A stretch of DNA of 36,871 nt from the IMG/VR virus record IMGVR_UViG_3300044811_000118, positions 1 to 36,871 of that record. The stretch is one strand, 5' to 3'. Shown piece by piece: positions 17,673 through 25,323 of the stretch. The notes under the pieces were generated by a model, which did not search any database, was not told where the DNA came from, and was given only the letters and a program-made list of their open reading frames with translations. How positions within the stretch are numbered: the stretch's first letter is position 1; the number at the start of each line of letters is the position of its first letter. The translations under genes and the position numbers were made by a program. This stretch comes from a virus.

Positions 17673-17702
17673 GGCTGCCTCCCTAAAAAAAAGAGTTGAC
17701 TA

Positions 17703-17756
17703 GCGGGTCTGCACGTGGGTGCGTGGTTGGGAAGGTGACCCCCCGCCCCCCTATGT
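17703..17756. other. Candidate cos/packaging-site region
   Basis: A 54-bp gap between HNH and terS holding an extreme C-run on the plus strand (about 17737-17752, CCCCCCGCCCCCC). HNH-terS-terL phages usually carry the cohesive-end cut site in or near this gap, and G/C runs are common at such sites. No cut position can be read from sequence alone. Confidence 0.3.
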
Positions 17757-18062
17757 TCACCAGTCTTGGGAGGCGTGTGGGTGTTCGGTCTTGGGGTGGT
17801 GTTTGCGTGCGGCTATGGTGCGTCCGCCTCTGACTGCTCCGTCGAGTTGGTTGCAGTCTGCGTGTACTGGGCCGATCCATGCGGTGCGGGTTTCGTTGTG
17901 TCCGAGGGCCCATGGTGTGCCGGGATGTATGGCTCTGTCGGTGTGGATGCATCGTGGTTGGGCGCAGTAGGCACGGCCGGTGTTGACGATGGGGGTGAGG
18001 CGGCGGCGTTCCTTCTGGTGGTCGTATCCGTAACCGCGTTCGGTAGTGGTCTTCTTCGACAC
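17757..18062 (-). CDS. HNH endonuclease (packaging-associated)
   Basis: A 101-aa HNH nuclease. Zinc-finger cysteines Cys33 and Cys38, the GH pair 54-55, and HADCN at 67-71 form the HNH core. Basic N-terminus (SKKTTTERGYGYDHQKERR) for DNA binding. Encoded directly before terS; in HK97-like phages this nuclease works with the terminase to nick the packaging site. Conserved spacing makes the call secure. Confidence 0.9.
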   Translation of the reverse strand: MSKKTTTERGYGYDHQKERRRLTPIVNTGRAYCAQPRCIHTDRAIHPGTPWALGHNETRTAWIGPVHADCNQLDGAVRGGRTIAARKHHPKTEHPHASQDW

Positions 18063-18071
18063 GGGCTGCGC

Positions 18072-18233
18072 CTATTCGGTGTCGTCGTCTAGTCGTGCGC
18101 GTACAACAGCGCCAGGGTCGGGGTCGCCTATGGAGGACCTACCAGCCCATTCCATCAACTGTGTGTGGGTGGCCGCGTCCAGTCGGGCGGCGATGGTGTC
18201 GGCTGCGGCAACGACTTGTTCGGTGTCGTCCAT
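18072..18233 (-). CDS. Small acidic protein, unknown (53 aa)
   Basis: A 53-aa acidic helical protein starting MDDTEQVVAAAD, with a GGGAGG ribosome site 6 nt before the ATG (18233). The middle has LMEWAGRSS and the C-terminus ends DDDTE. It lies ten bases upstream of the HNH gene in the late operon. Codon use fits the neighbours. No family recognised. Confidence 0.65.
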   Translation of the reverse strand: MDDTEQVVAAADTIAARLDAATHTQLMEWAGRSSIGDPDPGAVVRARLDDDTE

Positions 18234-18256
18234 GATGTCCTCCCGTGGGAGCGGTC

Positions 18257-18436
18257 TTACAGGGGGATGCCTTCTCCGATGACCGCGCCGGACGGTTCAC
18301 GTTCCGGGTAGTACAGGGCGGGTTTGCCGTCCGTGTCGGTGTAGATGATCCAGGACTTGTCGGCGGGTTCGAACCAACCGGCCCAGTCTTTGGTGATCGA
18401 TTCGTGGTCGTAACGGCCGATGGTGATATTGGACAT
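18257..18436 (-). CDS. Small protein of unknown function (59 aa)
   Basis: A 59-aa protein starting at ATG 18436 (MSNITIGRYDHESITKDW) with AAGGAG upstream; a longer frame to 18466 lacks a ribosome site. Contains aromatic-rich beta-like segments (WFEPADKSWIIYTDTDGKPALYY). Probably the first gene of the late operon, since 144 bp without genes precede it. Confidence 0.65.
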   Translation of the reverse strand: MSNITIGRYDHESITKDWAGWFEPADKSWIIYTDTDGKPALYYPEREPSGAVIGEGIPL

Positions 18437-18580
18437 GACTGTGCTCCTTGGGTTGAGTAGCCACATCCAGGCTTGAAACGACGAAGCGACTCACGGCAAG
18501 AGCCAATGAATCGCTACGGTCAGTATAGCCACCGAAACGGGCGAATCCGGGAGCTTGTCAAGTACCTGCTGTCGGCGTGT
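18437..18580 (-). promoter_or_regulatory. Gene-free gap, candidate late promoter
   Basis: A 144-bp non-coding gap between the accessory operon and the late operon. On the minus strand it has a TATACT box (18522-18527) about 85 nt before the next start, and a TTGACA hexamer (18556-18561), but 28 bp apart, too far for one simple sigma promoter. It could be a promoter needing an activator. No clear terminator hairpin seen. Confidence 0.35.
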
Positions 18581-19396
18581 TCAACTTGCGTACTTCTTCG
18601 CGAGTCGCTTCGTCGTCTTGAGTGCTTTGATCTGCTCCATGTTTTGTGCTTTGCGTTCGTCACGGAAGATGGATGCTTGCCTGTCGTAGTCGTCTTCCTC
18701 GAACGTGTGTCCGGCATCGCAGACGATGGTTCGTTCATCACCACCGAACTTCGGCGGGTATAGGGCAATCTTCGCCCCGCACGTTTCCCCATCGGTGTCC
18801 ACCCAGCACTTCACCGGGACGTACTGTGCACGGTCTTCGGTGGGCCATTTGAACATCAGCCTGCCCACGTCTTCCATCTCGGTCCGGAAGTAGTCGATGT
18901 CGTCAGTGAGGTGGGTGGTGAGGATGTCGTCCAGGTGGGCTGATAGCCAGATGGACATGACGGACACGACGTACCGGACTGCTTGGGGGGTGATGTCGTT
19001 GGGGAGGCCGACGATCTGGTTGTTGTCGTTTCGCCATGCTCGAGCTGCCGGCGAGGGGATGGGGCGTTGCAAGCGGGTTGACCAGAATGATGCCCAGTAC
19101 ACGAGGCGTTGGTAGATCTCGTTGGCGTCGTTGAATGCTTCGACGTTGAACGGCAACGGTGGGTCCTTCTTCGTCCGCTGGGATCCGTCCGCGTTCTTCG
19201 ACTGGATGCCACCAACGAGCGTCACGATGTGCTCAGCCAGCGTGCCAGCCCTACGGAGCGCCCCGTCCGTGCGGTAGTAGCAGCGGGCACAGTAGTGCCC
19301 GTGCGTGGCCGCGAGCAAGGTGTCCTCGGTGCCCTTACGAACGTCCCGGTTGACGCATGGCATCCTTGGTGCGATCGGGGTCGGCTGCTCGGTCAT
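18581..19396 (-). CDS. Conserved-looking protein with Cys-rich ends, unknown
   Basis: A 271-aa protein beginning at ATG 19396 (MTEQPTPIAPRMPCVNRD) with AGAGG upstream. The N-terminus has a zinc-ribbon-like HYCARCYYRTD after an earlier Cys; the middle is helical (YWASFWSTRLQRPIP, VVSVMSIWLSAHLDDIL); the C-terminal region has C-W-D-GETCGAKI and IVCDAGH, a second Cys-rich finger; the end is Lys/Arg-rich. Looks like a DNA- or RNA-binding phage protein, perhaps a regulator of late genes given it lies last in the early operon. Not recognised further. Confidence 0.6.
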   Translation of the reverse strand: MTEQPTPIAPRMPCVNRDVRKGTEDTLLAATHGHYCARCYYRTDGALRRAGTLAEHIVTLVGGIQSKNADGSQRTKKDPPLPFNVEAFNDANEIYQRLVYWASFWSTRLQRPIPSPAARAWRNDNNQIVGLPNDITPQAVRYVVSVMSIWLSAHLDDILTTHLTDDIDYFRTEMEDVGRLMFKWPTEDRAQYVPVKCWVDTDGETCGAKIALYPPKFGGDERTIVCDAGHTFEEDDYDRQASIFRDERKAQNMEQIKALKTTKRLAKKYAS

Positions 19397-19463
19397 TGGG
19401 TGGGGCCTCTCGTTCAGGAACTCGGTCTTCATGTGGTGGTAGGGCAATCCGTCAGTTGGCTGG

Positions 19464-19811
19464 TCAGCGGGCCGTTATTGGCAGCGAGTCGAACTGGAAT
19501 TGCCGGTGTGCTGAGCGGTCGACAAGGCTTCCATAGTCGCCTTCGAGCAGATCGCCCACGCAGTGTGGGCACATGGTGTGCCGGGCGCGTGGTCTGCCTC
19601 CGCCCGGCGTATAGACGGACAGGTTCAGGCGTTGTGTGGCGTCGCCGCCACAATTCGGGCACGCGTGCCCGTCGATGATCGTGACAGGCCGTGGGCGCTC
19701 CTGCACGGTGTACCCCAGCGCCTCGAAATAGGTGGTCAGTTGAGTGGCTTCAAGAGCAGGCGTCTGGATGTGGCCATCCACCCGGATCATCAGCCAGATT
19801 GGTTCGGTCAT
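19464..19811 (-). CDS. Small zinc-ribbon protein
   Basis: A 115-aa protein starting at ATG 19811 (MTEPIWLMIRVDGHIQ). CPNCGG near residue 52 and CPHC near residue 83 form a likely four-Cys zinc ribbon. Upstream in-frame sequence overlaps the neighbouring gene. The rest is unremarkable; function unknown. One of several small Cys-motif proteins in this operon. Confidence 0.6.
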   Translation of the reverse strand: MTEPIWLMIRVDGHIQTPALEATQLTTYFEALGYTVQERPRPVTIIDGHACPNCGGDATQRLNLSVYTPGGGRPRARHTMCPHCVGDLLEGDYGSLVDRSAHRQFQFDSLPITAR

Positions 19812-19825
19812 GGTGTTCTCTTTCG

Positions 19826-20056
19826 TCAAAGGGATGCGACCTGGGTTGCCGAAACGATGCGGAGTAGCGACGCCTGGTAGCTGTACTGCTGCCCGTTGGG
19901 CCAGAGGACTTCGGCCATGTTGTGCCGGTTCCACTCGATCAGGGTGCCGCCCTGGCGGTCAGCAATCTCGATCGGTGCGCCGCTGCCGTTGACGGTGAAC
20001 TCGGTTCCGATCACGAGGTCAACGGTGTCGCCTATGAGCGGGATGGTGTGGGTCAT
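19826..20056 (-). CDS. Small beta-rich protein, unknown
   Basis: A 76-aa protein with AGGAG ribosome site before the ATG. Beta-strand pattern (IPLIGDTVDLVIGTEFTV, GGTLIEWNRHNMAEVLW) resembling a small barrel such as an SH3-like fold. No family recognised. Stands alone with short gaps on both sides. Confidence 0.55.
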   Translation of the reverse strand: MTHTIPLIGDTVDLVIGTEFTVNGSGAPIEIADRQGGTLIEWNRHNMAEVLWPNGQQYSYQASLLRIVSATQVASL

Positions 20057-20073
20057 GTTCTTTCTCCTGACTA

Positions 20074-20377
20074 TCAGTACTGAGGGGCCGGATCAGGCAT
20101 GATGCTGCCAATCGTGGACTGTTCGTAGCCGCTGTCATCGACCTTCTGGGCGTTTAGGGTCTCCCATTCAGGGGTGCCTTCGTGGTGGTAGAGCGCCCAG
20201 CTGACCGACTTGATTGCTTCGGCGGCGGATGGTGCTTGCGATCGTGGCGAACGAGCACACCAGCTCGTCAGGCGCGTAACGGTGGCCTTTGCGCCAACGC
20301 CGCAGGGCGTGATACCCCGTCGTGATCATCTTGCCTGCCTCCGGTGCGGTCCCTAAGCGCGGCTCGTACTCGCTCAT
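20074..20377 (-). pseudogene. Small gene with an apparent +1 frame change
   Basis: The frame starting at ATG 20377 (AGGAAGGAAC ribosome site; MSEYEPRLGTAPEAGK) codes plausibly through YAPDELVCSFATIASTIRR. From about 20225 the protein-like signal moves to another frame (EAIKSVSWALYHHEG, TPEWETLNAQKV) that ends at TGA 20074. Third-position GC is high in each frame only on its own side. The switch lies in a GCC/CGC simple repeat (about 20219-20230) and needs skipping one base. Together the parts give a ~100-aa protein. Could be a mutation, a sequencing error or programmed frameshifting. Confidence 0.6.
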
Positions 20378-20976
20378 TCGGTGTTCCTTCCTGTCTCACC
20401 GGCATGCCACAGCAGAAACTCACACCACTTCTCGTGGCTCATTGCATGCGAGTCATTGGCGATCTTGTGATTGCCGCACTCCGGGCAAACATCAGGATCG
20501 GCGGTCGGCTCCGCTCCTGTCTCACCGGTACCCACCACAGGGGCGGCGTCGGTGCTATACGGGCCATTGCCGGGAACCCAGACCACCCAGAAAGGGAAGA
20601 TGCCGCGCACCCCTTCGAGCATTCGCCAAGGGGCGTTCGTCCACCTGCCGAACTCGCGTCCATCGAACCGTGTGCCGTGGCCGGGCTCGATGACTCGCCA
20701 GAGATCCCAGCGGTTGTCCACGAGCACGGTGAACTTCGGTAGGGCGTCGAGTTCGGCAACAGACGACACCACACGAGGGGCCAACCGTTCCAGCTCGCCC
20801 GCCATGCTCGCATGCTGATAGAGCGTCTCATCCACCTCTTTGGTTGCCGCCTCTAGAGCGTCAGCCAACCGCCACGTCAGCCCGACCAGACGCGTCCAGT
20901 TCTCACCCTCCCCGCCGACCATGGCATCGCCATACTCGCGCGCTTCGGCTATCAATTCGGCATCAGATGAGGTCAC
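20374..20976 (-). CDS. 200-aa protein with C-terminal zinc finger, unknown
   Basis: GTG start overlapping the upstream stop (GTGA). Residues 1-75 are helical and acidic (LIAEAREYGDAMVGG, DETLYQHASMAGELERL), the middle has a Trp-rich beta segment (VDNRWDLWRVIEPG, FPFWVVWVPGNG), and residues about 165-200 have CPECGN and a later Cys/His pair. This architecture resembles accessory phage proteins of the Ea22 or similar mosaic type, but no firm family is recognised. Confidence 0.6.
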   Translation of the reverse strand: MTSSDAELIAEAREYGDAMVGGEGENWTRLVGLTWRLADALEAATKEVDETLYQHASMAGELERLAPRVVSSVAELDALPKFTVLVDNRWDLWRVIEPGHGTRFDGREFGRWTNAPWRMLEGVRGIFPFWVVWVPGNGPYSTDAAPVVGTGETGAEPTADPDVCPECGNHKIANDSHAMSHEKWCEFLLWHAGETGRNTE

Positions 20977-21209
20977 GCGGTCCTCGTTACGTTGGCGCGG
21001 AACGAGCGGCGGGCGTCATCCAGACCGTCCTCCCAATACCGGTTGAACACCTCGCCTGAGAGTGCATCCCAGATCGGCGTGCTGACCTCAGTCGACGGGG
21101 TGAGGTTGCCGACGTGGGTAGCGATCAGGATTGCCTCGTCGCGGGTCATTTCGACCGTCAGCCTGTCGGGCAAGCCGTCGTCATCGAGCGTGAGTGCTTT
21201 AACCTTCAT
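20973..21209 (-). CDS. Small protein, unknown (78 aa)
   Basis: A 78-aa protein, MKVKALTLDDDGLPDRLTVE, with AAAGG upstream of the ATG. Beta-alpha pattern with TRDEAILIATHVGNLT; acidic overall with a basic tail (RRSFRANVTR). Translation is coupled to the next gene by a GTGA overlap. Function unknown. Confidence 0.55.
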   Translation of the reverse strand: MKVKALTLDDDGLPDRLTVEMTRDEAILIATHVGNLTPSTEVSTPIWDALSGEVFNRYWEDGLDDARRSFRANVTRTA

Positions 21210-21256
21210 GTCGTGCCTTTCGTTTTGGGGTGGGTAGCGGGCTTATTCGCTAGTAA

Positions 21257-21589
21257 TCAGCCGTTCCAGCGGAGCGTGCCAGTCGGGTGCGCCCACGCAA
21301 GCTGCGTGAACCGGGTCAGTATCTCGATGAAGCCGTTGTAGTCACCCCAGCCGTTGTCCGGGGTGAGGGCTTCGTAATCCGGCTTGCGCCGCAGGGCGTC
21401 TAGCAGGCCGGCGCTCAGCACAGGTGCCATCTGACCGGCGTTGCGGCCGTCCAGGTCGCGCGTACCCTCGCCGACGATGCCTGCAAGCCTCCACATGGGC
21501 GTGAGGTTGTACGTGTGACCATCGACCACCTCAACGGTGGTCTTGTATCCGTCCTCATGGTCGATCTCGATGTCTACTCCCCAACTCAT
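21257..21589 (-). CDS. 110-aa actinophage-type protein, unknown
   Basis: A 110-aa protein starting MSWGVDIEIDHEDGYKTTVE with AGGATG upstream. The sequence pattern HTYNLTPMWRLAGI, GRNAGQMAPVLSAGLLDALR and NGWGDYNGFIEILTRF is one I associate with widely shared hypothetical phage proteins. The regular alternation suggests a compact alpha/beta domain. It lies just downstream of the C5 methyltransferase in the same operon. Role unknown. Confidence 0.65.
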   Translation of the reverse strand: MSWGVDIEIDHEDGYKTTVEVVDGHTYNLTPMWRLAGIVGEGTRDLDGRNAGQMAPVLSAGLLDALRRKPDYEALTPDNGWGDYNGFIEILTRFTQLAWAHPTGTLRWNG

Positions 21590-21630
21590 TTGAGGTCATC
21601 CTGTCTGATAAATGTGCGGTTGTGGGTGGC

Positions 21631-23130
21631 TCATGCTGCATGCTCGATCTCGTAGCCCAGGGACTCGATGCACGCGGCAACGAGATCGCGAGCTGACGGC
21701 GGTGTGACAGCGTTCCCTGCGGCCTTCACTAAATCCCGGTTCGAGATCGGCTTGTTACGGTCGGGCGGCTGCCACTTGTAGTCGGCAGGGAACGCCATGC
21801 CCGCAGCCACCTCGTGCGGCTGGAACATGCGGAACAGCACATCGGGCACCATCTCGACGGCGGCTTTCAGATCGGCGGGCGAGACGTGTGGGCGACCGCT
21901 GCGGGTGCCCGCTTGAATCACAGACTGATGTCCTGCCGTGGTGAGCGTCCGCAGTTCCTCTGTGACAGGTGTGGTCATCTCTGCCCCGCCAGTGTTGTTG
22001 CGGTGGATGAGCGCGTACCTGTCCACGGTCGTCAGCGTGCCCAAGGGGTCGGTCACAGGCCGCGCCTCGGTGGTGTTGCCGTAGTAGGACTGCACCAGGG
22101 CGTAGCTGTCCCTCGTCGTGATCGTTCGCAACGGGTCAGAGCTCGGTCGGGCGTCCTCGTTCCAAGTGCCCCCAGCCGGGTCGCTCGTCGGCCAGACACG
22201 CATGTATGCATCTGGGTCGCCGTGCTGCACATGATTTGGGTCCGCCGAGTCGTAGGTGTTGCCCGCGGCCTCAAGGTGCATCGGTCCCCAGTAGCGGGCG
22301 ATGCCAGCAGCTAGCCGCGCGCGCGTCTTCGGCTTGAGTCGGTTTCCGACACGTTCGCCCAGGATCGACCAGTCAATCGCGGACGCGGCGGGCATCCATC
22401 CTGGCTCCACCGCGCCACCGCAATGAGGGCAGCAATAGATGTACGTCTGCCTGTACCGACCAACGTCACGCTTGGCCTTGAACGACTGCACCGTGTCCAC
22501 CATCGCGTCACACGCAAAGCAGAACGCGCGAGGGCTCACAACCTGGTCAAGGTCCGGTGCCTTCTCACCCTCGGGCCACGCCACGATGTAGATGCGGTCA
22601 CGCGACTGTGGGGCCGGCGCACCCAACATCTGTGCATGCATGGAGTTCAGCGACACGACGCGGAAGGCGTAGCCGAGAGCACGCAGCTCCTGCCGCCAGA
22701 TCGTCCACGCCGTGCGGTACTGCGCTTGCGTGGCGATGTCGACCACGTTCTCCACGATCACCAAGCGGTAGCGGTGGTACTCGATAAACCGCAGCACGTC
22801 GAACATGAGCAGGCGCGAGCGGGTCTTTGCGTCATCGGAGAGTGGGTCTTCGAACAACCCTTCGTCAATGGCGGGCATCTTCGCGCCGTTCGCCTGTGAC
22901 CACTTCGTGCATTCCGGGGACGCCCACAGCATGTCGGTCTTGGGGAAGAAGCTGGGGCGCTCGAGATGCAGATCGACCACGGCATGATCGGTGTCGGGGT
23001 GATTGAGCGCGTGGATGTCGGTCACGATCTGGAAGTGGTTGGCGGCGATTCTTACCATGACGCCTGGTACTTGAATTGCCCCGGTGGTGGAGCCGCCCGC
23101 GCCAGAGAACAGGTCGGTTACTGTGATCAT
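21631..23130 (-). CDS. DNA (cytosine-5-)-methyltransferase
   Basis: A 499-aa C5-cytosine methyltransferase, starting at ATG 23130 with GGGAGGGG upstream. Motif I DLFSGAGGST (6-15), catalytic Cys74 in ASPECTKWS (motif IV), ENV 127-129 (motif VI), QSRDRIYIV from 175 (motif VIII) and GNAVTPPSARDL near the C-terminus (motif X). A four-Cys zinc knuckle (CFAC 204-207 and CCPHC 233-237) and three related units (PLRTITTRDSYALV and two more) lie in the target-recognition region. Probably modifies phage DNA against host restriction. The frame stays open upstream into a disrupted small gene. Confidence 0.9.
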   Translation of the reverse strand: MITVTDLFSGAGGSTTGAIQVPGVMVRIAANHFQIVTDIHALNHPDTDHAVVDLHLERPSFFPKTDMLWASPECTKWSQANGAKMPAIDEGLFEDPLSDDAKTRSRLLMFDVLRFIEYHRYRLVIVENVVDIATQAQYRTAWTIWRQELRALGYAFRVVSLNSMHAQMLGAPAPQSRDRIYIVAWPEGEKAPDLDQVVSPRAFCFACDAMVDTVQSFKAKRDVGRYRQTYIYCCPHCGGAVEPGWMPAASAIDWSILGERVGNRLKPKTRARLAAGIARYWGPMHLEAAGNTYDSADPNHVQHGDPDAYMRVWPTSDPAGGTWNEDARPSSDPLRTITTRDSYALVQSYYGNTTEARPVTDPLGTLTTVDRYALIHRNNTGGAEMTTPVTEELRTLTTAGHQSVIQAGTRSGRPHVSPADLKAAVEMVPDVLFRMFQPHEVAAGMAFPADYKWQPPDRNKPISNRDLVKAAGNAVTPPSARDLVAACIESLGYEIEHAA

Positions 23131-23422
23131 TCGACCCCTCCCGGAGCAACCCTCGGTTGTCCGGCTGCCGCCCGTGTATTGCCTTCCAGCGCGGAGCCGA
23201 TCGTCGTCCTCCCAGTGCTCTACCAACTCTGCGAGCACGTCGCGGCGGCGAGCGTCCTTCCACTCGATCTCGGGGCAGTTGTCGCAGGTCGCCCGCCAGT
23301 GGTTCCCAGCGCCCCGCACCGTGCCGAGCAAGACAGTGCTGCCCCAACTCCTCGTAGATGCGCCAGACTCGCCCGTCACGCTGGACGAGCACGCGGTACT
23401 CGGCGGTTCGATACATAGCCAC
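23127..23422 (-). pseudogene. Small Cys-containing gene with a frame change, upstream of the methyltransferase
   Basis: From GTG 23422 the frame reads YRVLVQRDGRVWRIYEELG with high third-position GC, then loses coding character at a GGGG run (plus 23342-23345). Skipping one G restores a good frame: STVLLGTVRGAG, WRATCDNCPEIEWKD, RRRDVLAELVEHWEDDD. That frame has no stop and runs into the methyltransferase; a third frame would stop at TGA 23127 overlapping its ATG. So this is a broken gene, an N-terminal extension of the methyltransferase, or a frameshift-controlled fusion. The CDNC pair may bind zinc. Confidence 0.6.
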
Positions 23423-23425
23423 CGT

Positions 23426-23617
23426 CTACGCCCCTGAATCCTGAGATTTGGGCTCTACGGTCACAATTTCCCAGCCCGCCTTCACGAGCGAATCGAGCGC
23501 CCTCTGCGCGTCTAGCGGCGGGATGAATCCCTGCAGGTCGCGCGTCATCGGCTTCATCGCCTTGCGGATTGTCACCACGTCACCCACCGCTATCTCGCGG
23601 CCTTCGAACTCAGCCAT
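23426..23617 (-). CDS. Small protein, unknown (63 aa)
   Basis: A 63-aa protein with AAGGAG before the ATG. Starts MAEFEGREIAVGDVVTIRK, a small beta barrel-like start, then a helix (LDAQRALDSLVKAGWEIVTV). No family recognised. Overlaps the end of the ribbon-helix-helix gene by 8 bp. Confidence 0.6.
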   Translation of the reverse strand: MAEFEGREIAVGDVVTIRKAMKPMTRDLQGFIPPLDAQRALDSLVKAGWEIVTVEPKSQDSGA

Positions 23618-23954
23618 TTGTTACTCCTTCGGTGGTGCCTAGATCGGGTGATGCAGAAGGGCGAGGGTCGTGCGGGTCCGCCATGGTCGAGCGCCAGCGG
23701 TCGTGCTCCCAGACGGACGCGCCGGCGAGCACCCCCATGTCCGCTCCCGCGTACTCGAGGTGGATGCCCTCCCTGCACTCGGCACACACCTCGGGCTCGT
23801 CTTCCGCAAACATGAAGAACTGGTCCTGCTCGGATCCAGTGAACACTTCCAGAGCCTTGCGGATCACCTCGGAGGAGGACACATTCCACCGCTCGGCGGT
23901 GAGGCGGATGCCGGCCGCCAACTCGTCTGAGACCACCGCGCCAATCTTCTTCAC
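23610..23954 (-). CDS. Ribbon-helix-helix-type DNA-binding protein
   Basis: A 114-aa protein starting at GTG 23954 (GAGGAG ribosome site). The N-terminal VKKIGAVVSDELAAGI, ERWNVSSSEVIRKALEVF pattern is the ribbon-helix-helix (CopG/MetJ/Arc) signature: a short strand followed by two helices with the turn before SSSEVIRKAL. A VCAEC pair follows, and an acidic/Pro tail. Likely represses an operon in this region. The longer upstream frame is an Arg/Pro-rich shadow and was rejected. Confidence 0.7.
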   Translation of the reverse strand: MKKIGAVVSDELAAGIRLTAERWNVSSSEVIRKALEVFTGSEQDQFFMFAEDEPEVCAECREGIHLEYAGADMGVLAGASVWEHDRWRSTMADPHDPRPSASPDLGTTEGVTNG

Positions 23955-24046
23955 GCTGCCATCTCCTCGTAGAGCGCGATCGCGCGCTTGGTCGCGGCCC
24001 AGCCGCCGAGCTTGTTCCCGCCCACGAGTGCGGCCGCCACGTTCAT
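23951..24046 (-). CDS. 31-aa small protein
   Basis: A tiny ORF, MNVAAALVGGNKLGGWAATK start, with an AGGGAG ribosome site and an ATG at 24046. It overlaps the upstream gene's stop and ends in a GTGA overlap with the ribbon-helix-helix gene. High third-position GC and both couplings suggest it is translated. It may serve mainly to pass ribosomes to the next gene. Confidence 0.5.
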   Translation of the reverse strand: MNVAAALVGGNKLGGWAATKRAIALYEEMAA

Positions 24047-24282
24047 TCGGTGCTCCCTGTAGTCGAAGCGGGGCCGAGGGATGCCGCCTCGGCGTAGGAG
24101 TCGGCCCACGACTTGACCCATGCTCGAACGCTCTGCTCGCTGTAGACCTTGACCGCTTCGCCGTCAACCGTGATGATGCCAGCGCCGGGGATCGTGTCAT
24201 CGTTTTCGAGGATGTCGTAGAGCGCTTCTGCGGGGGTCGCGTCGGCCATGACATCGGTGATGTACGTGGTGAACTCAGCCAT
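24043..24282 (-). CDS. Small acidic protein, unknown (79 aa)
   Basis: Starts at ATG 24282 (MAEFTTYITDVMADATPAEA) with AAAGGAG upstream. Contains IITVDGEAVKVYSEQSVRAW and a Ser/Thr tail. An upstream in-frame ATG at 24309 overlaps the preceding gene and lacks a ribosome site. Function unknown. Confidence 0.6.
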   Translation of the reverse strand: MAEFTTYITDVMADATPAEALYDILENDDTIPGAGIITVDGEAVKVYSEQSVRAWVKSWADSYAEAASLGPASTTGSTE

Positions 24283-24670
24283 TGTTTTCTCCTTTGGTGC
24301 TGCTGGCATCTGATGATTTGCGGGAGGCGAGGATTGCCTCGGCGCGGTGCCGGGCCATGACCTCGAGCCCGGACGGTTGGCCTGTCTGGTGTGCGTCTAC
24401 GGTGTGCCGGAACTCGCCGCACCGGCAGACGCCCTCCTGGCGGTACGCGCCGAGGTTGTCCCAGCGGACCCACTCGTGCAGGCATTCGGCGTCAATCAGG
24501 GCGGCCGTGAGCGCATCAACGTCGGTCAGGTGCTCTACTTCTGCGACGAGAGCCGGAACGTCGGCTGCCGATGCAATGCAGTCGGCAATCCAGTCGACCC
24601 CGCCACGCGCGTCACCACTGAGAACACGGTTAGCGTGCAGCTTGACGGCTGCCATATCGAGGGTGCTCAC
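24275..24670 (-). CDS. 131-aa protein with Cys/His finger, unknown
   Basis: GTG start at 24670 (overlap with the previous gene). Helical N-terminus (VDWIADCIASAADVPALVAEVEHL spread over residues 25-48) and a metal-binding-like CLHEW, CRCGEFRH segment at residues about 63-87. Similar short Cys-His modules occur in several neighbours. Function unknown. Confidence 0.6.
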   Translation of the reverse strand: MSTLDMAAVKLHANRVLSGDARGGVDWIADCIASAADVPALVAEVEHLTDVDALTAALIDAECLHEWVRWDNLGAYRQEGVCRCGEFRHTVDAHQTGQPSGLEVMARHRAEAILASRKSSDASSTKGENNG

Positions 24671-25017
24671 TGGGTGACCTCCGGGTCAACCACAGAATCT
24701 TTGAACCGCTTCCAGTTCTCGGCACCGACGATCTGCGCGAGTTCGGCCACGGCGGCACGCGCATGGTGTAGCTGGTCTGCCGCACGCGGGTCGTTCTTGA
24801 ACACAGACAGGTTGATGGAGCGGAGAAGGGCACTCGCCTCGTACGCAACCTCCTGAGCGGTCAGGCGAGGAATCCCAACGCGGTTGCGCCACCGACCTCC
24901 GGTGGTCCTCCTCCACAGACGCTCGGACTCGACCTCACCAGAGATAGGAGTTGGGCCGTAGCTCTCAGAAACACGGGCGCGGATCGCCTCGAAGATGTCT
25001 GATCGGAAACTGGTCAT
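24667..25017 (-). CDS. 116-aa helical protein, unknown
   Basis: ATG directly after the TAA of the upstream gene. Starts MTSFRSDIFEAIRARVSES; later helices (LTAQEVAYEASALLRSINL, AADQLHHARAAVAELAQIV). Mixed charge, no Cys. No family recognised. Confidence 0.6.
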   Translation of the reverse strand: MTSFRSDIFEAIRARVSESYGPTPISGEVESERLWRRTTGGRWRNRVGIPRLTAQEVAYEASALLRSINLSVFKNDPRAADQLHHARAAVAELAQIVGAENWKRFKDSVVDPEVTQ

Positions 25018-25323
25018 TTACTTGCCTTCCGGGTTACTGACAAGACGGATGCCGACCTGCGCCGTGGACTCGGCAGGGACAATGAACCCGGTCCCGCCCT
25101 CACCACGCATGTAGGCGTCAGCAGGGACCGCGTTCTCAAATCGGAGCCAGACAAAAGGCTTGCCGGTCGGAGAGGCCAGCCCTCGGCCTCGGGTATCGAT
25201 CATGTAGCGGATGTCCACAAGCTCGTCCTCGATGACGACACCCGTCTCGGTTGTCACCCGGACGCGCCGACCGAGCGCGTCAATGGTCAGGTCTCCCGCG
25301 AATGCGATTCGTTCGTCAGCCAT
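25018..25323 (-). CDS. 101-aa beta-rich protein, unknown
   Basis: Starts at ATG 25323 (MADERIAFAGDLTIDALGRR) with GAAGGAAGG upstream; the longer frame overlaps a real 56-aa gene. Beta strands throughout (RVRVTTETGVVIEDELVDI) and a GEGGTGFIV loop. No family recognised. Confidence 0.6.
   Translation of the reverse strand: MADERIAFAGDLTIDALGRRVRVTTETGVVIEDELVDIRYMIDTRGRGLASPTGKPFVWLRFENAVPADAYMRGEGGTGFIVPAESTAQVGIRLVSNPEGK

Noticed and set aside
23610-24485. 291-aa minus ORF over three small genes
   Set aside because: Its first ~175 residues are Arg/Pro-rich shadow; only the ribbon-helix-helix end from GTG 23954 is supported.
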